A stretch of DNA of 64,000 nt from Zoroaster sp. YZ-2022 (Eukaryota; Echinodermata; Asteroidea; Forcipulatida; Zoroasteridae): assembly GCA_029582265.1 (NCBI GenBank), contig CM055835.1, positions 10,736,041 through 10,800,040 of the forward strand. The letters run 5' to 3'. Positions 1-11,655 of this stretch are shown in pieces; position 1 is the first letter of the stretch, and each line of letters begins with the position of its first letter. Below the pieces are notes generated by a model. That model saw only the letters and a list, made by a program, of their open reading frames with translations. It had not been told where the DNA came from and did not search any database. The position numbers and the translations under genes were made by a program.

Positions 1-632
1 AAATGATCATGTGGTCTCACTAGCCAAACCAAAATCCCAGTTAACCAGTCAGATTTATTGAGTAGCTTGCATGTGCGTGTAAAATACCTGCATTAAGCCC
101 ATGTTTATTAAGCATACTTCTCTCTGGCTTTGTCAGACATTTTTCATTGGGGAGTCGGGTCAAAACCATCATTACTTGTTTTCAAGGAAAAATTGTGAAT
201 TTTCTTACACAAAAAGGTTATTTGTTTTGAATTAATAACAGTTGTGAAATACATGTATGGTTTATTTCCAAACTTTCCGAATAATACCAAAATTTGGCGA
301 ATGTGGAATGGGAAAGGCAACACATGTGACAACATGTGAATACGCCCTCATTCTGGAAGTTTTCAAGTGATTTTAGTCATGATGGGTGTTGTTAAACATA
401 CTCGCCCCATGAAACCTCTCTTGGCAGCAGATGCCAGTCGGAAAACTGAAAATACTGAAAAACTGAAAAAGAAACATATTTACTTGCCATAAAAAAAGGA
501 TACCTACCAAACTCCATGCATAGTATGTGATATTTTTTATCGTTAACTTGTTTAAAAATTATGCTTAGCAATAAGATTGCTGAGCAAAATTTACCTGTAA
601 TTTTCTTTTGATAATTTGTTTATTAGCTTTAA

Positions 633-933
633 CCCTAACCCTGCCAGACGCAGCAGAGTGCATCAGCTGGAAAAGTCTGATGCACTTTGATGGATTCAGC
701 TGTCAACACCAGTGCATAAGCAGCCAAGCCTGTTTCTATTGAGAGCTGGTCCCATTAAACAATGCCAGAGTTGTATTCTGCTGCGTTTGGTGACCACAGA
801 CTCTGAGGCAGTTCGGCCTTGAGATTTGTTAACAGATGGATCTTGTTGCACTTGGCAGCCAAGTCACTTTGATAAACGATGCACTCTGTTGCGTCTGGCA
901 GGGTTTCTAGCCAAAATACCCTGAGGGTTAGGG
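633..933. mobile_element. TTAA-flanked MITE, 301 bp
   Basis: TTAA at 629-632 and 934-937 flanks a sequence with inverted ends: CCCTAACCCTGCCAGACGCA on the left and, inverted near the right end, TGCGTCTGGCAGGGTT followed by GGGTTAGGG. TTAA duplications are typical of piggyBac-type or Kolobok-type elements. No coding capacity. The mirrored copy is at 25851-26146. Confidence 0.75.
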
Positions 934-1107
934 TTAATCCTCGATATATGTTACTAAAACTTAGTAAGCCTACATTTAAATAAAATAGTTTCCTTAGATT
1001 TTAACAACTTATTTTTTAACTCCCTTTGTTTGACGAGGAGGACTTAATAAGGGTAACTCCAGCCCAATTAGAAGGTATAAGTATGGGGAAGTTAAGTAAG
1101 ACTAATT

Positions 1108-1222
1108 GCGGTGACACCATGTGAAATTCTCTATTGAGTAGTAATTAGTTCTGGAAAGAACTGGAGGTTATATCTCGACGTTTCGATCAGTATGCTCTGA
1201 TCGTCCTCAGGAGAACGGGGAA
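1108..1222 (-). mobile_element. Penelope-type fragment with hammerhead motif
   Basis: This block starts at GCGGTGACACCATGTG and ends after the hammerhead at 1173-1214. The same block, with the same GCGGTGACACC edge, occurs at 25571-25680, 26799-26925 and (truncated) 53615-53690. Minimal hammerheads of this shape are known from Penelope-like elements. No reverse transcriptase or GIY-YIG gene is visible nearby, so this is a short dead or non-autonomous copy. Confidence 0.6.
1173..1214 (-). ncRNA. Minimal hammerhead ribozyme
   Basis: On the minus strand the order is TCTC (stem I), CTGAGGA (core CUGANGA), CGATCAG-AGCATA-CTGATCG (perfect stem II with a 6-nt loop), AAAC, GTC (cleavage triplet), GAGA (stem I partner of TCTC). 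The GAAA core overlaps the last G of stem II. Stem III would be only AC/GT with no loop, so a monomer cannot close it; known Penelope-associated hammerheads of this type cleave as dimers. The predicted cut is after the C at 1177. All conserved core bases are present. Confidence 0.7.
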
Positions 1223-2052
1223 GTTAATTTATATGGAGTTAATACCAAAACATTATAAAATCAATTAAATGTAAAATTTATAATGTTTGTATTATTAGCT
1301 TGATCATATTGAAACTCTAAAACTGTACTATTAATGAACAGCAGCTTATGATGGAGGGGCATTAGTTTTGATGATTTTGTAATATATTCAGTATGCTATA
1401 ACAACATAATAATAAACATATGGTGAAATCAAATATGATTTTAGCTCCTATTTTGTTTTGGCATTTGAACTATGAATCACTTCATCACATCACCACTGTT
1501 GTGAACAATTTTGTGACCCTTGTTCGTAAAAACAGCACTCCCTGGCAATTATTTTTAAAAAAGAGGCTAATTTCAGATGGAATGGTCAAAATGTTTGGTT
1601 TGCTGAATCAAAGTATCCAAATTAATTGTTTGAGTGGGGGTGCTAGGGGTGATGATGCCATTATGATTATGATACAGAATGTTTTCTTGTTGGTAGCCAC
1701 TGCACAGAGAGCCTAGTCTAGTACCCAAACAGACATTGTTATACTCACTGTGGAGCAGGTCAAGCACCAGCCTATGTTTGACATAAGCCTCACTATGACC
1801 CTCATAGAATTGTGTATACAGAACCAAGATGGCCGACATTTGATAAAGTATTTTTGGTCATTTTGTTGAAACCTGAAACTCTTTCATCACCCTGTTCTCC
1901 TCTAAAACCTATGAATGACTCATGCATTACCCATATCCAAGACTGTACATACTTTGGGTTTGCAGAGTGAAGTTTTCTTGTTTCTTTTACTGCATTAACC
2001 ATCCTATAGGTTTAACACTCAAAGACACTCAAAATTTGTATGTCTCTCTTAA

Positions 2053-2188
2053 CCCATTGACTTTGTGCACTCAAGGAGGTCAAACCAAAACCAAGTACAT
2101 ACATATGTACACAGCTCTGTGTGACTCTGTGGTTTGACCAAAATACTCAAGTGAGTGTCTGTGGGTGCCGTGCTGACTGGGCCAAGGG
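2053..2188. mobile_element. TTAA-flanked MITE, 136 bp
   Basis: TTAA at 2049-2052 and 2189-2192. Ends are CCCATTGACTTTGTGCACTC and, inverted, GAGTGTCTGTGGGTGC...CCAAGGG. An internal inverted pair AGGTCAAACC / GGTTTGACC adds to the hairpin. The mirrored copy is at 24589-24745. Confidence 0.6.
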
Positions 2189-2491
2189 TTAAACTATTAA
2201 GAATTACTTAATTTCTCTTTTCTACGAAGCAGTGTTAGTTATTTTGGAGACAACTTTAACATTTATTTTACAGTTTAAAATTAACCATATCTTAATCAAG
2301 ATCATTCTCAAATTAATGGTATAACATTATCAAAATCATAACTGTAATAACAATGTAAGCAATTCATATGCAATCACAGTTATCTTTTGACATCTTTTCT
2401 GAATGTTTATTTCAGTTTCTTAATTACCTTAGAAAGGAAATGCGTGTACAATAAACTGTCAAAACAGAACCTTCATAAAATTGCACATTAA

Positions 2492-2894
2492 CCCTAACCA
2501 CCCTGAATCCATCAAAATCCATCCCCTGTATTGAAGATTTTGGCGGATTCAGGATACCCACATTGAGCATGTGGCGGATTTTGATGGGATTCAGGATTTC
2601 AATAGTTTTTAACTGCTTGGTCATGTTGGTTGATGGATTATAGTTACATGTACTGTATATGTTAGATTTGATGGATTCTATGCAGCAACATACTATACAA
2701 ATTTTCATGTGAGCATGGTATCCTAGATCATAAAATCCACCAAAAATTTAGTGGTGGATTTAAGTGATTCAGGATATGTCCAATATCTACACTGGCGGAT
2801 TCTGATGGATTCAGGACACCAGCATTTTGTGTGTGACAAAAATTGGTGGATTTTGGTGGATTCAGGATACTTTCTAGTAAAAATACCCAAGGGG
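2492..2894. mobile_element. TTAA-flanked MITE with internal GGATTCAGGATA repeats
   Basis: TTAA at 2488-2491 and 2895-2898. The inside is built of about eight variants of GGCGGATTTTGATGGATTCA in both orientations. Position 2636-2641 (GATTAT) is the empty site corresponding to the insertion at 15191-24144. In the right arm the same MITE is split into 14934-15184 and 24151-24292. Confidence 0.7.
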
Positions 2895-2967
2895 TTAATA
2901 CATGAACGACACAATATTCTGTAACTCCCAACATGTTTATTTATTCTTTGTTTCATTTAAACGAAAT

Positions 2968-3238
2968 GTACAACATTGGTATTTGGAATATATGTGTTTA
3001 TTCAACCCTCTGGGTTTCAAGAAATCATACAACCAATCTCAGAAACTTTCGTCCCACCAGGTCCCCATGTTTTCAGAAAGAAAAAGAAAAAAAAAAACAC
3101 GTCAATTGTGTTTTCTCTAAGATAAATACACTTCAGACAATACTTTCTCAGGGTGCTTGATGCCAGAACCATACTCACATCAAGTAAATCTTTTAAATAA
3201 TTCATCCATTTTAAATTTGATAATTACCAATGTTGTAC
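2968..3238. mobile_element. TIR MITE with GTACAACATTGGTA ends
   Basis: Starts GTACAACATTGGTATTTGG and ends with the inverse TAATTACCAATGTTGTAC. The mirrored copy is 14579-14859. Single ends of the same family occur near 28037 (ACCAATGCTGTACCTTCC) and 28583 (CCAACATTGGTATTTGG), and near 43312 and 53583. Noncoding. Confidence 0.55.
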
Positions 3239-3242
3239 CTTC

Positions 3243-4096
3243 CTTTAAACCCTGAAGACTACATATATTTGTAAAAAAATATAATTGTGTACATCTATTA
3301 AGATGAAGTACAATGGTAATAAACCAACTTAGAAATATTCAGTTATGTGGGTTGAAATATTAAGAAGATGCTTCAAGCAGGTGTTGATAATCGACCCATT
3401 TCCATGTTAGAAAGGTAATGTCATAATTGAACTAAATAATACACATCTTATTATCTGAACTGGTAAAATATTGTAAGCATTTTATTTGACCCCTTAGGTC
3501 TTGCATTCACAAAAGCCTCACTGGGGTAAAACAAAATGTCTTTCATTTTAATTTAAAAAAAATTCTGTCGCCTTTGCAATGGACAAAATCATCTCAGTAT
3601 TGGCCAAAAATTATGTCAATCACACTAGCGCTGTCGTATAAGTAAAAGTAAGCTGTCGTAAAAGTAAACATAAGATTGGCCATCTCTAATTATAGCCCCA
3701 TCTTTCTGGCCTATATGACAATTGTAACTATGTCGGTCAGGTGCTTGGCTTTTATACAGATGGCATGACCGAGATTTCCAGCAAGGATAAGGGTGGGCGG
3801 GGACTATGGCCAAACCTTGATAAGTGTATTCCATTGAATGGTATTTGATACAAATTCACATCAAGTCAGTTTGGAAAGAATGTCGAACCCAACCGCCACT
3901 TGTGCAGTGTCTAAATGGTCTACATCTCACTGGATGTGCATACATTCATTGTTCAAAATCTCTTGTTCTAAAGAATTTTGGAGAATTACTAACGAGGTTT
4001 TAAACCGTGGAAAAGTCTACAATTCCAACTCTTGACAATAGACCAGAAATTTAACATCTTCCTCCGACAAAGCTTCTCTGCTCGCCAAGTTATTTA
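3243..4096. other. Unassigned part of the left arm
   Basis: AT-rich sequence shared with the right arm (about 13700-14575). A possible old ORF remnant on the minus strand around 3625-3834 is mirrored on + but has no recognisable domain. I see no gene here. Confidence 0.5.
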
Positions 4097-4139
4097 TTAT
4101 TATTATTATTGTTGTTGTTGTTGTTGTTGTTGTTGTTAT
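4097..4139. repeat. (TTA)n(TTG)n microsatellite
   Basis: Compound trinucleotide run; mirrored as (CAA)n(TAA)n near 13657-13702 in the right arm. Confidence 0.9.
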
Positions 4140-5910
4140 TAAAGCGTAGTGGCATAATACATAATCAAGAAGGTGTCGCTGGGTTTCGGGGCAGGGAACC
4201 TGGGATGGACTCAATCACAATTTTATGTAATTAAAATTAACTAATTTAAATGATTAATTTAAATCAATTTGGCCCTCATTAATTATCTGCTAATTTATGT
4301 AATTGATATATTTTTTAATTACTGTTTCAGAGTAAACCTGTTCAGAAGAATCTATCCTATACGTTCGGGTTCAAATCCTCCTAAAACTTAATTTTTTGAC
4401 CAATGTTTATTATTGCGATTAATCTAAAAGCATTCCTGCTAATTAACAGATGAAGCAACAGTCTAATGGGTAAGCACCCAGACATAGGTACAGTCGACCC
4501 TGGTGCAAATCCCAGCAGTGAAATGACAATTTCTTTTTCCAATTTAATTGGTTACGCAATTATGATTTATTTTAAGTGGCGCAATCCAGAGTTCCTGGGG
4601 TTTCGGTGCTGGAGATCTGGGTTCGAAACCCAGATGAACCAACGGTCTAATGTTAAGGCCACAAAGTTTGGTACAAGCGAATCCCAGCACTGGTCTGCCG
4701 TATTTCTTTTCCATTTTAAGTGGTTTTTCTGTCACGGTTTAGAATTAAATTCAATTCTAAATCGAATTAAATTCAGACCTAAATATCAAAAGGATTGGTG
4801 GAGCAATCAATTAGTATTGAGTTTCGATGCGAGCGACCCGAGTTCGAATCCTACTTGTCCCAATGTTATATTTTTAATTAATTACGCAATCACGTTTTAT
4901 TTATAAGTAGTATTAAATTCATACACATATACCAAGAGGAATCGTGGCGCAATCCAGTGGTGCTGGGTTTTCGGGTAAGAGACCTGGGTTCGAAACCCAG
5001 TTGCGACAGTGTTTTCGTTTTGAATGATTACGCAATCACGTTTTTATTTATAAGTAGTATTAAATTCGCCATTTACCAAGATTGGTAGCGCAATCAGATC
5101 ACAAAGTGCTGCGGTCCAGGCGAACCAGGTTCAAAACACTTAGCGCCATTGCTTTAGTTTTAAATAATTACGCAATCACGTTTTATTTATAAGTAGTATT
5201 GAATTCAACTGCACATACCAAGAGGATTGGTGGCGCAATCTGTTGGCACTGTGTTGCGGTCCAGGCAAACGGGTTCGAAAAAGCACCGGGTTCGAAACAC
5301 TTTGGCGCCATTACTTTAGGTTTTAAATAATTACGCAATCACGTTGTATTTATAAGTAGTATTAAATTCAACTACACGAAACAAGAGGAATCTTGGCGCA
5401 ATCCAGTGGTACTGGGTTTCGGTGCAGGAGACCTGGGTTCGAAACCAAGTGCGACAATAAGTTGTTTTGAATGATTACGCAATCACGTTTTATTTATCAG
5501 TAGTATTAAATTCGCCATTTACCAAGAGGATTGGTAGCGCAATCTGTGACCGCTGTGCTGCGGTCCAGGCGAACCGTTCAAAACACTTTAGCGCCATTGC
5601 TTTTAGTTTTAAATAATTACGCAGTCACGTTTTATTTATAAGTAGTATTGAATTCAACTGCACATACCAAGAGGAATCTTGGCGCAATCCAGTGGTACTG
5701 GGTTTCGGTGCAGGAGACCTGGGTTCGAAACCCAGTGACAACAATGTTTTAGTTTTGAATGATTACGCAATCAAGATTTATTTAAGTAGTTTTGAATTCA
5801 ACTCCAAATACCAACAGGATAAATGGCGCAAGCCGTTAGTCCACTGGTCTGTCAATTGCAGGCAGTTCCAGGCTGGTACGTCCGGGTTCGAATCCTGCTC
5901 CTGAAACACA
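4140..5910 (+). repeat. Tandem array of tRNA-like cassettes
   Basis: About ten diverged units, mostly ~145 bp apart. A typical unit has an A-box-like TGGCGCAATCCAGTGG and, about 42 nt further, a B box GGTTCGAAACC inside a T-arm-like CTGGG-TTCGAAA-CCCAG hairpin. B boxes lie near 4367, 4507, 4619, 4850, 4988, 5128, 5274, 5289, 5437, 5721 and 5885. Spacers share ATTACGCAATCACGTTTTAT and AAGTAGTATTAAATTC. Acceptor-stem halves do not pair, so these are not functional tRNA genes; they resemble SINE heads or pol III promoters. Units alternate between two types, one reading TTGGCGCAATCCAGTGG and one reading GGTAGCGCAATCTG. Confidence 0.8.
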
Positions 5911-6139
5911 GAGACATGGCAGCTGCTGGCTGCGGCAATGGCTTGGGGACCGCCATGTCTCTCCCCTGAAGGTTAGAGCGTGGAGGAAATGTACGGACGG
6001 GGGAGAAAAGGAGGGACCGGGAGGGTAGCGACCTCCCAGAAGGGTGCTAAGGTGATCACCATGCCGGGGTGTCACGGACTTTGAGTCATCCTAATACCTG
6101 GTCGACACTCTGACTAACTCTCCGGACTTTTTTACAATA
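5911..6139 (+). repeat. GC-rich block between tRNA-like array and satellite
   Basis: Follows the last tRNA-like head (B box at ~5885) and is much richer in GC than its surroundings (for example GGGACCGGGAGGGTAGCGAC). Its mirror is at about 11665-11885. It may be the body of the last tRNA-derived SINE. The ORFs across it on either strand have no recognisable domain. Confidence 0.5.
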
Positions 6140-9100
6140 TATATATATATAGAACACATTTGAGTCGCCTATCTTTCCAACTTTTTAAGAAAATCAATAT
6201 TTTATGGAAAAAAAATAATGGATAAATTTACGAAATTTTATACTAGTCCAAATAGGCTGTAACTCGGTGGCTGTATTCTGCAGACACAGTGGTTCATTCT
6301 GTGTAAATTTGAAGCGAATCGGATAAAAAAAATTTTCGAGGTTAAAAAAAACGACAATGCTTACCCCTTGTCGTTTTTTTTCCAAATTTGGCCTAAAAAT
6401 GACATTTTTTCAAAATGATTAATACTTGCTGGAGAGACGTAACAGAGTGCCTAGAACACATTTGTGGTAATTTGAGTCGCCTATCTTTCCAACTTTTTAA
6501 GAAATCAATATTTTATGAACAAATATAGGTAAAATTTCGAAATTTTAAACTAGTCCAAATAGGCTGTAACTCGGTGGCTGTATTCTGCAGACACAGAGGT
6601 TCATTCTGTGTAAATTTGAAGCGAATCGGAGACAATTTTTTTTCGGGGTGAAAAAAACGACAATGCTTCCCCTTGTCGGTTTTTTTAAATTTGGCCTAAA
6701 AATGACATTTTTTCAAAATACTTGATACTTGCTGGAGAGACGTAATAGAGTGCCTAGAACCCATTTTTCGTAATTTGAGTCGCCTATCTTTCCAACTTTA
6801 AAAAAAAATCTATATTTTATGAAAAAATATGGGTAAAATTACGAAATTTTAAACTAGTCCAAATAGGCTGTAACTCGGTGGCTGTATTCTGCAGACACAT
6901 TGGTTCATTCTGTGTAAATTTGAAGCGAATCGGAGACAATTTTTTTTCGAGGTGAAAAAAAACGACAATGCTTACGCTTTGTCGTTTTTTCCAAATTTGG
7001 CCTAAAAATGACATTTTTTCAAAATGATTAATACTTGCTGGAGAGACGTAACAGAGTGCCTAGAACACATTTGTGGTAATTTGAGACGCCTATCTTTCCA
7101 ACTTTTTAAGAAAATCAATATTTTATGAACAAATATAGGTAAAATTTCAAAATTTTAAACTTGTCCAAACAGGCTGTAACTTGGTGGCTGTATTCTGCAG
7201 ACACATTGGTTCATTCTGTGTAATTTTGAAGCAAAATCGGAGACAATTTTTTTTCGAGGTGAAAAAAAACGACAATGCGTAAGCTTTGTCGTTTTTTCCA
7301 AATTTGGCCTAAAAATGACATTTTTTCAAAATGATTAATACTTGCTGGAGAGACGTAACAGAGTGCCTAGAACACATTTGTGGTAATTTGAGACGCCTAT
7401 CTTTCCAACTTTTTAAGAAAATCAATATTTTATGAAAAAAAATAATGGATAAATTTACGAAATTTTATACTAGTCCAAATAGGCTGTAACTCGGTGGCTG
7501 TATTCTGCAGACACAGTGGTTCATTCTGTGTAAATTTGAAGCGAATCGGAGACAATTTTTTTTTCGAGGTGAAAAAAACGACAATGCTTACCCTTTGTCG
7601 TTTTTCCAAATTTGGCTACAAAATGACATTTTTTCAAAATGATTAATACTTGCTGGAGAGACGTAACAGAGTGCCTAGAACACATTTGTGGTAATTTGAG
7701 ACGCCTATCTTTCCAACTTTTTAAGAAAATCAATATTTTATGAACAAATATAGGTAAAATTTCTAAATTTTAAACTTGTCCAAACAGGCTGTAACTTGGT
7801 GGCTGTATTCTGCAGACACATTGGTTCATTCTGTGTAATTTTGAAGCAAATCGGAGACAATTTTAATTCGAGGTGAAAAAAACGACAATGCTTACCCCTT
7901 GTCGTTTTTCCAAATTTGGCCTAAAAATGACATTTTTTCAAAATGATTAATACTTGCTGGAGAGACGTAACAGAGTGCCTAGAACACATTTGTGGTAATT
8001 TGAGTCGCTTATCTTTCCAACTTTTTAAGAAAATCAATATTTTATGAACAAATATAGGTAAAATTTCAAAATTTTAAACTTGTCCAAACAGGCTGTAACT
8101 TGGTGGCTGTATTCTGCAGACACATTGGTTCATTCTGTGTAATTTTGAAGCAAAATCGGAGACAATTTTTTTTCGAGGTGAAAAAAAACGACAATGCGTA
8201 AGCTTTGTCGTTTTTTCCAAATTTGGCCTAAAAATGACATTTTTTCAAAATGATTAATACTTGCTGGAGAGACGTAACAGAGTGCCTAGAACACATTTGT
8301 GGTAATTTGAGACGCCTATCTTTCCAACTTTTTAAGAAAATCAATATTTTATGAAAAAAAATAATGGATAAATTTACGAAATTTTATACTAGTCCAAATA
8401 GGCTGTAACTCGGTGGCTGTATTCTGCAGACACAGTGGTTCATTCTGTGTAAATTTGAAGCGAATCGGAGAAAAATTTTTTTCGAGGTGAACAAAAACGA
8501 CAATGCTTACCCTTTGTCGTTTTTTCCAAATTTGGCCTAAAAATGACATTTTTTCAAAATGATTAATACTTGCTGGAGAGACGTAACAGAGTGCCTAGAA
8601 CACATTTGTGGTAATTTGAGACGCCTATCTTTCCAACTTTTTAAGAAAATCAATATTTTATGAACAAATATAGGTAAAATTTCAAAATTTTAAACTTGTC
8701 CAAACAGGCTGTAACTTGGTGGCTGTATTCTGCAGACACATTGGTTCATTCTCTGTAATTTTGAAGCAAATCGGAGACAATTTTAATTGAGTAGAAAAAC
8801 GACAACAAGCTTACCCCTTTTGTCGTTTTTCCAAATTTGGTCTAAAATGACATTTTCAAAATGATTAATACTTGCTGGAGAGACGTAACAGAGTGCCTAG
8901 AACACATTAGTGGTATTTTGAGTCGTTATCTTTCCAACTTTTTAAGAAAATCAATATTTTATGAACAAATATAGGTAAAATTTCAAAATTTAAACTTGTC
9001 CAAACAGGTTGTAACTTGGTGGCTGTATTCTGCAGACATTGGTTCATTCTGTGTAATTTTGAAGCAAATCGGAGACAATTTTTTCGAGGTGAAAAAAAAC

Positions 9101-10214
9101 GACAATGCGTAAGCTTTGTCGTTTCAAATTTAACCCTAAAAATGACATTTTTTCAAAATGATTAATACTTGCTGGAGAGACGTAACAGAGTGCCTAGAAC
9201 ACATTTGTGGTAATTTGAGACGCCTATCTTTCCAACTTTTTAAGAAAATCAATATTTATGGCGAAAAAAATAATGGATAAATTTACGAGTTTTATACTGG
9301 TTCAACAGGCTGTAACTCGGTGGCTGTATTCTGCAGACACAGTGGTTCATTCTGTGTAAATTTGAAGCGAATCGGAGAAAAATTTTTTTCGAGGTGAACA
9401 AAAACGACAATGCTTACCCTTTGTCGTTTTTTCCAAATTTGGCCTAAAAATGACATTTTTCAAAATGATTAATACTTGCTGGAGAGACGTAACAGAGAGT
9501 GCCTAGAACACATTTGTGGTAATTTGAGACGCCTATCTTCCAACTTTTAAGAAAATCAATATTTTATGAACAAATATAGGTAAAATTTCAAAATTTTAAA
9601 GTTGTCCAAACCGGGTGTAACTTGGGGGCTTTATTCTGCAGACACATTGGTTCATTCTGTGTAATTTTGAAGAAAATCGTAGAAAAAAATTTTTCGAGGT
9701 TAAAAAAACGACAATGCTTACGCTTTGTCGTTTTTCCAATTGAGCTAAAATGACATTTTTTCAAAATGATTAATACTTGCTGGAGAGACGTAACAGAGTG
9801 CCTAGAACACATTTGTGGTAATTTGAGACGCCTATCTTTCCAACTTTTTAAGAAAATCAATATTTTATGAACAAATAATATTGGTAAAATTTCAAAATTT
9901 TAAACTTGTCCAAACAGGCTGTAACTTGGTGGCTGTATTCTGCAGACACATTGGTTCATTCTGTGTAATTTTGAAGCAAATCGGAGACAATTTTAATTCG
10001 AGGTGAAAAAAAACAACAATGCTTACCCCTAGTCGTTTTCCAATTTGGCCTGTGGGCGAAATTTTTTTCAAAATTCTTGATACTTCCTGGAGAGACGTAA
10101 CAGAGTGCCTAGAACACATTTGTGGTAATTTGAGTCGCCTATCTTTCCAACTTTTTAAGAAAATCAATATTTTATGAACAAATATAGGTAAAATTTCAAA
10201 ATTTTAAACTTGTC
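6140..10214 (+). repeat. ~304-bp satellite array, forward half (about 13 monomers)
   Basis: The landmark CTTGCTGGAGAGACGTAA recurs near 6427, 6729, 7034, 7347, 7649, 7954, 8267, 8571, 8872, 9165, 9477, 9777 and 10083. From about 7440 three monomer types repeat in the order a-b-b with a period of about 912 bp: type a (ATAATGGATAAATTTACGA) at 7440, 8352 and 9262, and variant GCGTAAGCTTTGTCG at about 7275, 8190 and 9105. Each monomer also contains an inverted pair around CGACAATGCTTAC...TTTGTCG. ORFs inside it are repeat artefacts. Confidence 0.9.
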
Positions 10215-11655
10215 CAAACAGGTTAAATCTGGAAAAAACGACAAAGGGTAAGCATTGTCGTTTTTTCACCTCGAAAAAAATGTCTCCGATTCGCTTCAAA
10301 TTTATTAGAATGAACCTCTGTGTCTGCAGAATACAGCCACCGAGTTACAGCCTATTTGGACTAGTTTAAAATTTCGTAATTTTACCCATATTTTTTCATA
10401 AAATATAGATTTTTTTTTTAAAGGTGGAAAGATAGGCGACTCAAACATGAAAAATGGGTTCTAGGGCACCTATTACGTCTCTCCAGCAAGTATCAAGTAT
10501 TTTGAAAAATGTAATTTTAGGTTAAATTTAAAAAAACGACATTGTCGTTTTTTCACCCCCGAAAAAAATTGTCTCCGATTCGCTTCAAATTTACATGAGA
10601 ATGAACCTCTGTGTCTGCAGAATACAGCCACCGAGTTACAGCCTATTTGGACTAGGTTTAAATTTCGTACTCTTACCCATATTTTCATAAAATATTGATT
10701 TCTCTTAAAAAGTTGGAATGATAGGCGACTCAAATTACGAAAATGGGTTCTAGGCACTCTATTACGTCTCTCCAGCAAGTTATCAGAATTTTGAAAATGT
10801 CATTTTTAGGCTAAATTTGGAAAAACGACAAGGTAAGCATTGTCGTTTTTTTTTCACCTCGAAAAAAATTGTCTCCGGATTCGCTTCAAATTTACACAGA
10901 ATGAACCAATGTGTCTGCAGAATACAGCCACCGAGTTACAGCCTATTTGGACTAGTTTAAAATTTCGTAATTTTACCCATATTTTTTCATAAAATATAGA
11001 TTTTTTTTTAAAGTTGGAAAGATAGGCGACTCAAATTACGAAAAATGGGTTCTAGGCACTCTATTACGTCTCTCCAGCAAGTATCAAGTATTTTGAAAAA
11101 ATGTCATTTTTAGGCCAAATTTAAAAAAACCGACAAGGGGAAGCATTGTCGTTTTTTTCACCCCGAAAAAAAATTGTCTCCGATTCGCTTCAAATTTACA
11201 CAGAATGAACCTCTGTGTCTGCAGAATACAGCCACCGAGTTACAGCCTATTTGGACTAGTTTAAAATTTCGAAATTTTACCTATATTTGTTCATAAAATA
11301 TTGATTTCTTAAAAAGTTGGAAAGATAGGCGACTCAAATTACCACAAATGTGTTCTAGGCACTCTGTTACGTCTCTCCAGCAAGTATTAATCATTTTTTA
11401 AAAAATGTCATTTTTAGGCCAATTTTGTAAAAAAAACGACAAGGGGTAAGCATTGTCGTTTTTTTTCACCTCGAAAAAAAAATTGTCTCCGATTCGCTTC
11501 AAATTTACACAGAATGAACCACTGTGTCTGCAGAATACAGCCACCGAGTTACAGCCTATTTGGACTAGTATAAAATTTCGTAAATTTATCCATTATTTTT
11601 TTTTTCCATAAAATATTGATTTTCTTAAAAAGTTGGAAAGATAGGCGACTCAAAT
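10215..11655 (-). repeat. ~304-bp satellite array, inverted half (about 4.7 monomers)
   Basis: Same monomer as the preceding array but on the opposite strand (TTACGTCTCTCCAGCAAG near 10467, 10762, 11066 and 11367). The strand switch is abrupt at CCAAACAGGTTAAATCTGG, about 10205-10226. The outer three monomers match the outer three of the forward array one for one, so the extra forward monomers probably arose by later amplification. Confidence 0.9.

Larger units (their letters stand above)
1..7020 (+). repeat. Left arm of a giant palindrome
   Basis: The whole stretch reappears in reverse complement from about 10830 to 15190 and then 24151 to 26776, interrupted by a later transposon. Order is mirrored exactly: MITEs, ribozyme fragment, microsatellite, tRNA-like array, GC-rich block, then the first three satellite monomers. 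The arms differ by scattered substitutions and small indels, so they are not two reads of one molecule. The arm reaches base 1 of the window, so its true outer end may lie outside. No protein-coding gene is convincing in it; the short ORFs are shadows of repeats. Confidence 0.9.

Noticed and set aside
629..650. Telomeric repeat CCCTAACCC
   Set aside because: Only two repeats, bounded by a TTAA duplication and mirrored at the other end of a 301-bp MITE; not a telomere.
4466..4906. 146-codon ORF in the left arm and its 144-codon mirror at 12894-13328
   Set aside because: It runs across several tRNA-like cassettes and spacers, has no domain, and gains indels in the mirror copy.
4930..5010. A functional tRNA gene
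   Set aside because: B box and T-arm are good but the 5' and 3' acceptor halves do not pair and no sound anticodon arm forms; called tRNA-like only.
6194..10778. Recurrent 60-100 codon ORFs such as MSFLGQIWKK and MIFLKSWKDRRL
   Set aside because: They repeat with the 304-bp satellite, change frame between monomers and have no domain; not genes.
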